Assembly (NCBI GenBank): GCA_015064695.1 | Contig: SVRS01000017.1 | Location: 1-43,807 of the forward strand | DNA from: Oscillospiraceae bacterium | Lineage (GTDB): Bacteria > Bacillota > Clostridia > Oscillospirales > CAG-272 | Direction: 5' to 3' | Length of the DNA stretch: 43,807 bases | Part shown: piece after piece, positions 22,016 to 29,347 of the stretch | Position numbering within the stretch: the first letter of the stretch is position 1 | Layout of the letters: every line of letters starts with the position of its first letter | The notes under the pieces: model-generated | What the model was told of the DNA's origin: nothing | Seen by the model: the letters and a program-made list of their open reading frames with translations, nothing else | Database searches by the model: none | Made by a program: the position numbers and the translations under genes

Positions 22016-23245
22016 ATGAACAAGCGTATGGACCGGAGCCGATTGAATATTGGCGCATATATTCTGCAGCCCTATGCCCGTACCGAAGCCCATATCCGCG
22101 ACGTGGCGGACTGTGGTATTGACTTTATCGTCTGCATGGACAACGACCGCGCCGCACTGGATCTCTTCCACAAGTACGGTGTGGGCGCCATCGTCAGCGG
22201 CATCGTCCCCGGTTGGTGGGGCGGCGACGGGAACAACGCGGGCAAGCTGGCCGCGTGGAATCCCATGGAGAAGTATCGGACGGCGGCCGCCACCTTTGAG
22301 GATCACCCTGCCATTTGGGGTATCGACGTGGGGGACGAGCCCTCTGCCCTGGATTTTCCCTACTACGGACGGGTGATCGACTACGTCAACGCCGCTTTTC
22401 CCAATCAGTTTGCTTACTTGAATCTCTACCCGAACTACGCCTCTGTTTCCCAAAACAACGCTGAGGAGACCGTAAATCAGCTGGGAACCCCCACCTACGC
22501 CGAGCATATTCAGCGGTACTGTGAATGCGTTCCGTCAGACTATCTCTGCTACGATTTCTATCTCTACTCCATTAACGTCACGAAGCACTACGAGAATCTT
22601 TGCACCGTAGCAGATGCCTGTCGCAACACGGGGCGCTCCATGTGGATCATTCTGCAGGTCAACTCGGTGGATCCCAATGTCTGGATGAGCGAGAACAATC
22701 TGCGATTCCAGGCCTACACCTCCATGGCCTTCGGCACTGAAAACATCACCTGGGGGTGCTACACCGCCGGCTGGTGGCACAACGAGGTTTTGGACAAGGA
22801 GGGCAACAAGACCCAGCAGTACGACAAGCTGAAAAAGGTCAACGCCGAGATCCGCACCATTGGCGAGGAGTACATGAAGTACCGACGGGTATCCACCCAC
22901 TTCGTGGGATTTTTGGGCCACCCCGATATGGAGGCCGTGGAGCAAAAGCCTGTGGAGGCTCTTTCTACGGGAATCTTCTTGGACGTCAAGGCCGAGGGCG
23001 GACAGCCCCTGGTGGTGGGCGAGATGGTCAGCCGAGGCGGAGACGGCTCGGTGGCGCTCATGATCTGCGCCGCAGACGATCCCTACGAAAAATCCCCCAA
23101 GGAGTACGCCGTTACCTTCCGCGCACCCGGCCGTAGCATTCGCGTCCTGGGCGGGGAGGGGTATAAGACCGTCGAATCCCGGGAGGATGGGGTGTATGCC
23201 GTGTCGGTCAAGTCCAACGAGGGTATTCTGATCACCGCCAGATAA
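22016..23245 (+). CDS. Glycoside hydrolase-like TIM-barrel protein, relative of the 18459 gene
   Basis: A 409-residue protein related over its length to residues 1-400 of the product at 18459. The shared landmarks are GDEPS (Glu108), the NLYPNYA motif, a YDFY strand, the segment LRFQAYTSMAFG and NAEIRTIGEEYMK. A C-terminal beta domain follows (about 310-409). It has no FIVAR-like segment, no membrane anchor and no signal peptide, so it is soluble and cytoplasmic. It is probably a clan GH-A-type hydrolase whose specificity is unknown. It closes the five-gene carbohydrate cluster, with GGAG and eight bases before the ATG, and is followed by a strong terminator. The duplication suggests two steps on related substrates or a membrane and a soluble form. 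Confidence 0.65.
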   Translation: MNKRMDRSRLNIGAYILQPYARTEAHIRDVADCGIDFIVCMDNDRAALDLFHKYGVGAIVSGIVPGWWGGDGNNAGKLAAWNPMEKYRTAAATFEDHPAIWGIDVGDEPSALDFPYYGRVIDYVNAAFPNQFAYLNLYPNYASVSQNNAEETVNQLGTPTYAEHIQRYCECVPSDYLCYDFYLYSINVTKHYENLCTVADACRNTGRSMWIILQVNSVDPNVWMSENNLRFQAYTSMAFGTENITWGCYTAGWWHNEVLDKEGNKTQQYDKLKKVNAEIRTIGEEYMKYRRVSTHFVGFLGHPDMEAVEQKPVEALSTGIFLDVKAEGGQPLVVGEMVSRGGDGSVALMICAADDPYEKSPKEYAVTFRAPGRSIRVLGGEGYKTVESREDGVYAVSVKSNEGILITAR

Positions 23246-23264
23246 GCGATCAACCCCAAAAATC

Positions 23265-23303
23265 AAATGCGTACGTTCCCTTTTCGGATCGTACGCATTT
23301 TTG
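23265..23303. terminator. Bidirectional terminator of the carbohydrate cluster and the M28 gene
   Basis: An 11-bp perfect stem (23265-23275 with 23290-23300) with A- and T-runs at its ends, between convergent genes. Confidence 0.85.
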
Positions 23304-23305
23304 TG

Positions 23306-24265
23306 TTACAGAGCGGTATTTTCCCGCATTTGCGTGGCCAATCGAATCGCGCCCTCGGTGAGGTAGACGATATTCTCCTCGCGGTAGACCGTATCCCGCT
23401 TGGTGTGGATGCGATCCATGTAGAGGAGCCCGCGATGGGTTTTCTTTAGGGCGGCGACACCTACACCTCTGCGGAAATTGGCCTGGTCGGAGGGATAGAA
23501 CACGCCCTTACAGGCAATGTCCACGGCGAAGCTTTCGGTTGTGGGAAAGGCCGCCTCCAGAGAAGGCATATTCGATCTGGCTTCCTTACCAACGGCGAAA
23601 AGGATGGTGTCCCCATCGGAAACACAATCGAAATTGATGAGAAGGGTGTTCTTCATAATCGCCTTATGCTTGGCGGCAAAGCCTGCCGAGCCGAATAGGC
23701 CCATCTCCTCCAAATCGAAAAAGATAAAGGCCACCTCGCCCCGCAGGTTCTCGGGGAGAGCGCTCATAAGCTCCAGAAGGACGGTGACGCCCGAGGTATT
23801 GTCGTTGGCGGTCTGTTTGTTGGCGGGGCCGGCCATAATGAGCCACATCTCGACCACCAGCAGAGCCAACCAACCAAGCTCAAGAATCCCTCCGCCAACC
23901 TCCGCCGATATCGGCGTAAGCGTTGCCAGAAGGAAGCCCAAGCCCACCATAAGAAGTGTAGGGATTCCCAGAAGCAGGACGGTAATCGCGAGCTGATAGA
24001 GCAGATAGATTCCGATATTTTTGGGGGTTATGAAGTTCGGAAAGGGCATGCGGGCGCAGGTGTCATAGTGGGCAGTGTAAATGACGCGGGCGTTCTCGGG
24101 GTCCCCTACCACGATATTGCGGGCGCCGAAATACCCCTTTTCGGTTCGATAGGTATAGCCGCTCCCGTCGGCTTGCGACTTGACAAAATCAATGAAAGCA
24201 GATTTCTGCTTTTTCGACTTGCGGACGAGGTACTTTTCAAGGATTATGCGGGTGGCTTCGGTCAT
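23306..24265 (-). CDS. M28-family aminopeptidase with inserted membrane helices
   Basis: A 319-residue protein with all M28 zinc and catalytic residues visible: AHYD (His66, Asp68), NDN (Asp155), the EE pair Glu186-Glu187 in DLEEMGLFGS, Asp213 in FDCVSD and His287 in RIHTKRDT. Between the first two motifs, where most M28 enzymes have a short loop, there are two hydrophobic stretches (about 84-117 and 126-146) that could form a membrane hairpin and tether the enzyme. The start at 24265 is fixed by AAGGAG nine bases upstream and by a promoter whose -10 overlaps the next ATG upstream (24298-24296). The role is probably release of amino acids from peptides; the orientation in the membrane is unknown. 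Confidence 0.85.
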   Translation of the reverse strand: MTEATRIILEKYLVRKSKKQKSAFIDFVKSQADGSGYTYRTEKGYFGARNIVVGDPENARVIYTAHYDTCARMPFPNFITPKNIGIYLLYQLAITVLLLGIPTLLMVGLGFLLATLTPISAEVGGGILELGWLALLVVEMWLIMAGPANKQTANDNTSGVTVLLELMSALPENLRGEVAFIFFDLEEMGLFGSAGFAAKHKAIMKNTLLINFDCVSDGDTILFAVGKEARSNMPSLEAAFPTTESFAVDIACKGVFYPSDQANFRRGVGVAALKKTHRGLLYMDRIHTKRDTVYREENIVYLTEGAIRLATQMRENTAL

Positions 24266-24296
24266 GGCGAGTATCTCCTTGGGTGATGTTGCTTTC

Positions 24297-24325
24297 ATAA
24301 TAGCACAGCGGAAGAATTTTGTCAA
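24297..24325 (-). promoter_or_regulatory. Promoter of the M28 peptidase gene
   Basis: Minus strand TTGACA, 17 bases, TATTAT, about 25 bases before the chosen ATG. Confidence 0.85.
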
Positions 24326-24365
24326 GAGGCAACGGAAAATCTCTTTTCGAATATAGCGCGGTCAG

Positions 24366-24394
24366 TTGACAAGTGGGACGGAGTGTGGTATAAT
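24366..24394 (+). promoter_or_regulatory. Promoter of the radical SAM gene
   Basis: TTGACA, 17 bases, TATAAT, about 50 bases before the ATG at 24451. Confidence 0.88.
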
Positions 24395-24450
24395 AGGGAA
24401 AGCTTTTTCGGTTTCCCCATTTCAACGTTTAATAGAAGGCAGGTTTTTCC

Positions 24451-25302
24451 ATGTACTCCCGCGTATATCTTGAGATCACCAATATCTGCAACCGCGCCTG
24501 CTCCTTTTGCCCCGGAACAACGCGGCCTCTCCGCCGTATGAGCTACGAGGAGTTCGATGCCATTACCGATCGGCTGATTGGGACCACAGAATACCTGTAC
24601 TACCACGTCATGGGAGAGCCTTTGACCCATCCCGCGCTGCTCGATTTCATCCGTCTTGCCAAGGTAAAAGGCTTCAAATCCGCCATCACCACCAACGGAA
24701 CCTTGCTTCCTGCGCGGGGCAGGGCTCTGGTAGAGGCGGGGACATACAAGGTCAATATTTCGGTCCACAGCTTTGAGGACGGCGAGGACGGGGAGGCCCA
24801 TGGGGCATACCTGGACGGGATTCTGGATTTTGCGGACTACGCCTCAAAAAAAGGAGTCTTGACAGTTCTGCGGCTTTGGAATCTGGACGGTCACGGACAG
24901 GCCCTGGGGGGCAACAATCAAAGGACTCTGGACTACCTTCGCGGGCGATTTCCCGACGGGGGGAACACCCCCTGGAAATTCTCTCCGCGAGGCGCAAGAT
25001 TACGGGACAAGCTTCACTTGGAGTACGGAGACCGCTTTGAGTGGCCCGACATGTCCGCCGTGGATCGGGGCTGCGGGGTGTTTTGCTACGGTCTGAAGGA
25101 TCATTTCGCCATTCTCTGCGACGGGCGCGTGGTTCCCTGCTGCTTGGATCGGGAGGGGGCGGTTACCCTGGGAAATATTCTGGAGACTCCCATCGACGAG
25201 ATTCTGACCTCCCCCCGCGCTTGCGCCATGCGGGAGGGATTTCAAAAACGGCGCGCCACTGAGGAGCTTTGCCGGCGGTGCGGATACGCCCGACGGTTTT
25301 GA
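24451..25302 (+). CDS. Radical SAM/SPASM-domain protein
   Basis: A 283-residue protein with the radical SAM motif CNRACSFC (Cys13, Cys17, Cys20) for the 4Fe-4S cluster that cleaves S-adenosylmethionine. Further core elements are the GEPLTHP turn and TTNGTLL. The C-terminal SPASM-type region has cysteines in RGCGVFC, ILCDG, VPCC, a late Cys and CRRC, which could hold one or two auxiliary clusters. SPASM enzymes modify peptides, cofactors or proteins. No short precursor-peptide gene was found at either side, so a RiPP function is not supported. It shares a transcript with the M48-like membrane protein 26 bases downstream. Confidence 0.85.
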   Translation: MYSRVYLEITNICNRACSFCPGTTRPLRRMSYEEFDAITDRLIGTTEYLYYHVMGEPLTHPALLDFIRLAKVKGFKSAITTNGTLLPARGRALVEAGTYKVNISVHSFEDGEDGEAHGAYLDGILDFADYASKKGVLTVLRLWNLDGHGQALGGNNQRTLDYLRGRFPDGGNTPWKFSPRGARLRDKLHLEYGDRFEWPDMSAVDRGCGVFCYGLKDHFAILCDGRVVPCCLDREGAVTLGNILETPIDEILTSPRACAMREGFQKRRATEELCRRCGYARRF

Positions 25303-25328
25303 ATATCACACGACAGGAAAGATACCCT

Positions 25329-27422
25329 ATGAAGAATACGAAAAAATCAAAAAACAAACGAAGACGCACGATCAACAAGAAATTAGCCGCCTGGGCCCTC
25401 GCTCTGAACGTGACCCTTGGAGCGACGGTTTTAGGCATCGCGTTCGGGCGAAGCTTCCCCGCCTTTGATCCACTTCCCCTGATAGGGATCCTGGCGGTTG
25501 CCTTTGTGGTGGCCTGCGCAGTCAACCGCATTTCTGCCCAGGCCTTTGCCCGCGCCCATTTCGGCATGCCCTATGAGGAAATGAATACGTATGTGCAGGA
25601 GCATAACAAGGCCTGCAAGGATAACCCCGAGGCGGTTCTGAGGCAGTACGCCGGCATGGCTACGTTCCCCGTTTTCCTGTTGGGGGTGTATTTTCTGATG
25701 GTCCTGTCGCTGATCGTCACCGGAGCTATGTGCAGCGAGGTCGACGAGGGAGGCGTGCGATATTCCCTCGCCGAGAGTCTCGGCATATGGGGTGGGTGTA
25801 TCCTGCTCAAAATGCCCATTCAGCGCATTCTGGAAGCGATCCCCTCCCGTCTGAAAAAGGAAGCCCTTGTCCCCGCCGAAAAGCTCCCCCTGTTAAGCGA
25901 CATAGCAAGGCGGGCGGCCCGTATGGCGGGAATCAAAGGGGACATTCGTTTTGAAATCGTCCGCGACTGCGAGTGCGACGTGAATCGTATTGGACGAACC
26001 TATGTGGTGTTTCTTGGCACACGTCTCATGGCCGTTTTGCCCCCCGAGGAGATGGAACAGGCGCTGATCCTGGCCTTTTCCTTCTTTTCGCGGCCTCAGC
26101 TGAGCAAGCAGATCCTGTTTCGCTATCGGCTGGGTCTTTTGGGTAGCTCCCAAATTCGCCCCGACACCTTTGCCTTTGATCTGTTCTACTCCTACGTAGA
26201 TGCCAGTTTGGAGTGGGAATACGAGCTGTACAGCCAGGCAGTTAAACGTTTTCTAACCGACGAGGGCTATCGGCAAGTCCATAAGCAGGGCGACGTTCCT
26301 TCGGCCATGAATCTGCTGGCCAAGAAGGCGTTTTGGAGTTATTTCGTGTTCGAATTCCCGCACTTCATGCCCCGATCCATGTACGAGGAACCCCTCCCCC
26401 CCATCCATCACGAGTTGGACATCTGCCAAAGCTTCCGCAAGGCCTGCAAGCTTCGGAGCGAAGCGTGGCTTTCCATGCTGGGAAAAGAAATGGAGGGATA
26501 CGTGCCCACAGATATTCCCTTCCGCTACGAAAGAAAGGCCCTGGATCCTCACGGCGGGGTCCTCCCCCGCGTGGAACTTTTGGACGATGCCTCCCCCTAC
26601 GGGCAAGAGATCTTTGCCTTGATCCGCGAAAGCTGCGAGGAGGACCTTCACCCCGCCGCCGTGGCTCAATACGAGAAAAAGAGGCAACGAGAATATCTGG
26701 AGCCCTTGCGGGTTGTAGCGGAATACGAACGCAATCCCACAGGATACGCCACTCACGAGCTATCTCCCGTCATCAACGGCTACCGAGACATCGGTCAATT
26801 CGACCGTGCTGAGGCGTTGTGCGACGAGATTCTCGGATATGAGCATAACCCCTTCGCCTTGGCTCACGCCACCTACTTCAAGGGCATATGCATGCTCCAC
26901 CGGTACAAGACAGAGGGTATCGATCTTATTTACCGCGCCATTGATCTCAACAAGAACTATATGGCGGACGGCTTTGAGACAGTAGGGGAATACTGCGTTC
27001 TGAGCGGTCTGTCCGATGAATACGCCGCCTTTCGCCGACGCGCTGAAATTCAGATGTCCGCCCATTCTTATAACCAGGAGGGAGCCAGCTACCTGGCCGT
27101 GACCGACCACTTGAAGCGGGAAGACGGACTTGGTGATATGCTCCCCGATATTCTCGAATACATGGAACGGGTATCCAACGGATCCATCTGCGAGATTTAC
27201 CTGGTCCGCAAAGTGATTTCCGAGGATTTCTTTACCAGTGCTTTCGTCATCAATTTCGATTACGGAGTACCGGAAGATCAGATGCGCACCGTATATTCCG
27301 CTATTTTCAACTACCTGGACGCCTATCCCGTTGATTGGCAATTCTCCCTGTTCATCTTTGACAGAGAGACCGAGCGTGCGGTCAAGCGAGTCGAAGGGTC
27401 TCTCGTTTGGAAGAAAAAATAA
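25329..27422 (+). CDS. Membrane protein with degenerate M48-peptidase-like domain and TPR-like region
   Basis: A 697-residue protein. A basic N-terminus is followed by membrane segments at about 19-41, 50-67, 112-133 and possibly 150-165. Residues about 183-255 follow the M48 metalloprotease pattern (start of domain EKLPLLSDIARRAARMAG, then IGRTYVVFLGTRLM and LPPEEMEQAL), but where HExxH should stand the sequence is LILAFSFF, so no zinc site is present. A helical region (about 490-610) resembles tetratricopeptide repeats (INGYRDIGQFDRAEALCDEIL). The protein is therefore a probable inactive, scaffolding relative of M48 peptidases. It starts at 25329 (AGGAAAG upstream) and follows the radical SAM gene. 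No function is assigned. Confidence 0.55.
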   Translation: MKNTKKSKNKRRRTINKKLAAWALALNVTLGATVLGIAFGRSFPAFDPLPLIGILAVAFVVACAVNRISAQAFARAHFGMPYEEMNTYVQEHNKACKDNPEAVLRQYAGMATFPVFLLGVYFLMVLSLIVTGAMCSEVDEGGVRYSLAESLGIWGGCILLKMPIQRILEAIPSRLKKEALVPAEKLPLLSDIARRAARMAGIKGDIRFEIVRDCECDVNRIGRTYVVFLGTRLMAVLPPEEMEQALILAFSFFSRPQLSKQILFRYRLGLLGSSQIRPDTFAFDLFYSYVDASLEWEYELYSQAVKRFLTDEGYRQVHKQGDVPSAMNLLAKKAFWSYFVFEFPHFMPRSMYEEPLPPIHHELDICQSFRKACKLRSEAWLSMLGKEMEGYVPTDIPFRYERKALDPHGGVLPRVELLDDASPYGQEIFALIRESCEEDLHPAAVAQYEKKRQREYLEPLRVVAEYERNPTGYATHELSPVINGYRDIGQFDRAEALCDEILGYEHNPFALAHATYFKGICMLHRYKTEGIDLIYRAIDLNKNYMADGFETVGEYCVLSGLSDEYAAFRRRAEIQMSAHSYNQEGASYLAVTDHLKREDGLGDMLPDILEYMERVSNGSICEIYLVRKVISEDFFTSAFVINFDYGVPEDQMRTVYSAIFNYLDAYPVDWQFSLFIFDRETERAVKRVEGSLVWKKK

Positions 27423-27435
27423 AATTTTCTTACAA

Positions 27436-27469
27436 AAATCAAGCATATTTCTCGGAATATGCTTGATTT
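27436..27469 (+). terminator. Terminator of the radical SAM/M48-like operon
   Basis: A 14-bp stem (27436-27449 with 27456-27469) with only a short T-rich tail. Its 3' arm contains the -35 of the next promoter. Confidence 0.65.
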
Positions 27470-27491
27470 CTTCATAGAAATATGATACAAT
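27463..27491 (+). promoter_or_regulatory. Promoter of the dCMP deaminase operon
   Basis: TTGATT, 17 bases, TACAAT. The -35 lies inside the preceding terminator stem. Confidence 0.7.
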
Positions 27492-27522
27492 AACAGAGAT
27501 AATAAAAAAATCGGAGGTCAAC

Positions 27523-28014
27523 ATGACTGAACGCGTTTCCAAAGAGAATTATTACTTAGATATCGCCCAAACCGTATCAGAGCGCTGCACTTGTATCCGC
27601 AAGCGTTACGGTGCGATCATCGTGAAAAACGACGTAATATTATCCACCGGATATAACGGAGCACCAAGAGGCAGAAAAAATTGTATTGACTTAAATTTCT
27701 GCATGCGTAACAAATTAAATATCCCCAGCGGAGAACGATACGAATTGTGCAGATCTGTGCATGGCGAGGCAAACGCCATTATTAATGCATCCAGAGAACA
27801 AATGTTAGGATCTACTTTGTACATGGCTTGTACCGATCCCGCCACCGGGGATTTGATTTCGGGAACCAGCAATTGCATGATGTGTAAACGAATGATTATA
27901 AATGCCGGTATTGAAAAAGTCGTCATTCGTGATACGAAAACGGAGTACCGCATAATCGAGGTAAAGGATTGGTTGGAAGCCGATGACTCTCTCCTCACCA
28001 TGCCGGATAATTAA
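27523..28014 (+). CDS. dCMP deaminase-type protein (ComEB-like)
   Basis: A 163-residue cytidine/deoxycytidylate deaminase-family protein. The zinc motif is HGEAN (His/Glu) and CMMC, with the dCMP-deaminase features GYNGAPRG, CTRK-like RKRYGAIIV and ASREQMLGSTLYM. The enzyme makes dUMP from dCMP, supplying thymidylate synthase; a thymidylate kinase gene is at 35357. The DLNFCMRNKLNIPSGERYEL stretch between the substrate loop and the HGE motif is where the family carries extra metal ligands and allosteric residues. GGAGG lies six bases before the ATG. It is the first of three genes on one transcript. Confidence 0.88.
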   Translation: MTERVSKENYYLDIAQTVSERCTCIRKRYGAIIVKNDVILSTGYNGAPRGRKNCIDLNFCMRNKLNIPSGERYELCRSVHGEANAIINASREQMLGSTLYMACTDPATGDLISGTSNCMMCKRMIINAGIEKVVIRDTKTEYRIIEVKDWLEADDSLLTMPDN

Positions 28015-28040
28015 TTTCTGAAAGAAGAGGGCATATTCTC

Positions 28041-28697
28041 ATGAAAATGAATCTGAAAAAAACTCTGTTGATTGGAATTACCACAATACTTTGCGCGACC
28101 TCGCTGGCATCCTGCGGAAGCGTAAAACTCCAATCCGGTGAAAACGGTCTCTATGACAAGAAAAACGATATTTCCTATAGCCATGCCTCCCCCGTTTACG
28201 AAGCAACCTCTTTGCTCAAGGAATACGGAAAATTGGCCGTAACCGACTCGGAATCCTACACGCTTTTCACCATTCCCGGCGCGGATCCCACCGAAATGCT
28301 GGCTACCGAGGATTTCAATATTATCTACGCCTCCAGTATGGACATGCCCACGTTGTCCGAAATGGCACCTTCCGTGCTTCGCATCTGCAAGAACTCCATT
28401 GAAACCACACGATTGGATGACGCTGATGCGGTGGCTGCATTGGTGAAGGAGTACACAGAGGGTGTTTCGATTCCCTATCCCGGCACCACCCCCGTGCGCA
28501 GCTATAAGGTGCGTTTTGAATCTCTCCGGTACGCAGGCTTCTACTACACGCTGACCTACGTGGAGTATGCCGAGGATCTGATCATCGACGAGACGAATCA
28601 CGGCAAGTATTTCCTGTACAACGCCTTTGACAAGCGTTGTGTTCCCGTTGGAGATGGGATCCACGCGGCGTTGGATCTGACACAACCCGAGGCGTAA
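28041..28697 (+). CDS. Small secreted lipoprotein of unknown function
   Basis: A 218-residue protein with a type II signal peptide: a basic start MKMNLKK, a hydrophobic core and the lipobox LASC, giving lipidated Cys25. The mature part has no recognised domain. It contains many Tyr and acidic residues and a short Pro-rich stretch (IPYPGTTP), and a beta-rich C-terminal half. It lies 27 bases after the dCMP deaminase gene and 10 bases before the acetyltransferase gene, with AAGAGGG upstream, so it belongs to the same operon without sharing their function. It could be a structural or sensory envelope component. Confidence 0.75.
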   Translation: MKMNLKKTLLIGITTILCATSLASCGSVKLQSGENGLYDKKNDISYSHASPVYEATSLLKEYGKLAVTDSESYTLFTIPGADPTEMLATEDFNIIYASSMDMPTLSEMAPSVLRICKNSIETTRLDDADAVAALVKEYTEGVSIPYPGTTPVRSYKVRFESLRYAGFYYTLTYVEYAEDLIIDETNHGKYFLYNAFDKRCVPVGDGIHAALDLTQPEA

Positions 28698-28707
28698 GGA
28701 GTAAGCT

Positions 28708-29223
28708 ATGACAGACAAAATGAATGCCCCTGCCGAGGGGCAGAAAGCCAAGCGCCCCAGATACCGTCCCGTCCGTATGCAAAGAATCCCCGCCCATCTG
28801 GAGGGGGCCGCCGAGTTGGAAAAGCTCTGCTTCTCCAATCCCTGGAGCGCCAAGAGCATGGAGCTTCTCACCAATGACGGTATTGGTGTGGGTTACCTTT
28901 GCACCGCCCCTGACGCACCCAATGCGGAGCCCACTGTGACCGCTTACGGTGGCATGCTCATTACCGTTGATGAGGGTCAGATCACAAATATCGCCGTTCA
29001 TCCCGATTACCGACGCAAGGGATACGGCGCGGCAATTCTCCAAGCATTGATTCGCCACGCCAAGGATGCCAAGCTGGAATCCATTTCCCTGGAGGTGCGT
29101 GTTTCCAACGAGGCTGCTATTCGCTTATACGAAACCTATGGCTTTGAAAAAGTCGGAAAGCGCCCCGGCTTTTATCAGAAGCCTACCGAAGATGCCTACG
29201 TAATGGTATGCAAAATCAAGTAA
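28708..29223 (+). CDS. rimI: RimI-like GNAT N-acetyltransferase
   Basis: A 171-residue GNAT-fold protein. The acetyl-CoA pyrophosphate loop is HPDYRRKGYG (about residue 97-106), preceded by ITNIAV. The RimI-type C-terminus LEVRVSNEAAIRLYETYGFEKVG and RPGFYQKPTEDAYVM is present. RimI acetylates the N-terminus of ribosomal protein S18 and related substrates. An N-terminal extension of about 28 basic residues precedes the domain. rimI is often next to tsaB and tsaD, but here tsaD is 17 kb away. TAAGGAG overlaps the stop codon of the lipoprotein gene, indicating coupled translation. The structured stretch 29255-29307 ends the transcript. Confidence 0.85.
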   Translation: MTDKMNAPAEGQKAKRPRYRPVRMQRIPAHLEGAAELEKLCFSNPWSAKSMELLTNDGIGVGYLCTAPDAPNAEPTVTAYGGMLITVDEGQITNIAVHPDYRRKGYGAAILQALIRHAKDAKLESISLEVRVSNEAAIRLYETYGFEKVGKRPGFYQKPTEDAYVMVCKIK

Positions 29224-29231
29224 TCATAAAA

Positions 29232-29246
29232 GAGAACCTCTAAAAA
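29232..29246 (+). repeat. Sequence resembling a MITE terminal repeat
   Basis: GAGAACCTCTAAAAA matches the terminal GGGAACCTCTAAAAA of the element copies at all but one position. No second end was found nearby, so this may be a decayed remnant or chance. Confidence 0.3.
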
Positions 29247-29254
29247 ACATAACG

Positions 29255-29307
29255 AAACCTCTCAAAGCTCGCTTGCATGAACTGCAAGGATGTACTTTGA
29301 GAGGTTT
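29255..29307. terminator. Long hairpin/bidirectional terminator between rimI and the BMP permease
   Basis: A 13-bp outer stem (29255-29267 with 29295-29307) encloses a second hairpin (CTTGCA with TGCAAG). The outer stem is followed by TTTTTA. It separates convergent genes and is larger than usual for a simple terminator. Confidence 0.65.
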
Positions 29308-29347
29308 TTAATCGTTATATATGAATTCTCGTTATAAAATCAAACGA

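Noticed and set aside
24266..24325. N-terminal extension of the M28 peptidase
   Set aside because: The -10 of its promoter overlaps the upstream ATG, so that ATG would not be in the transcript.
24395..24450. RiPP precursor peptide gene beside the radical SAM enzyme
   Set aside because: No short open frame with a ribosome binding site and a Cys/Thr/Gly-rich core is present here or in the 26-base gap after the gene.
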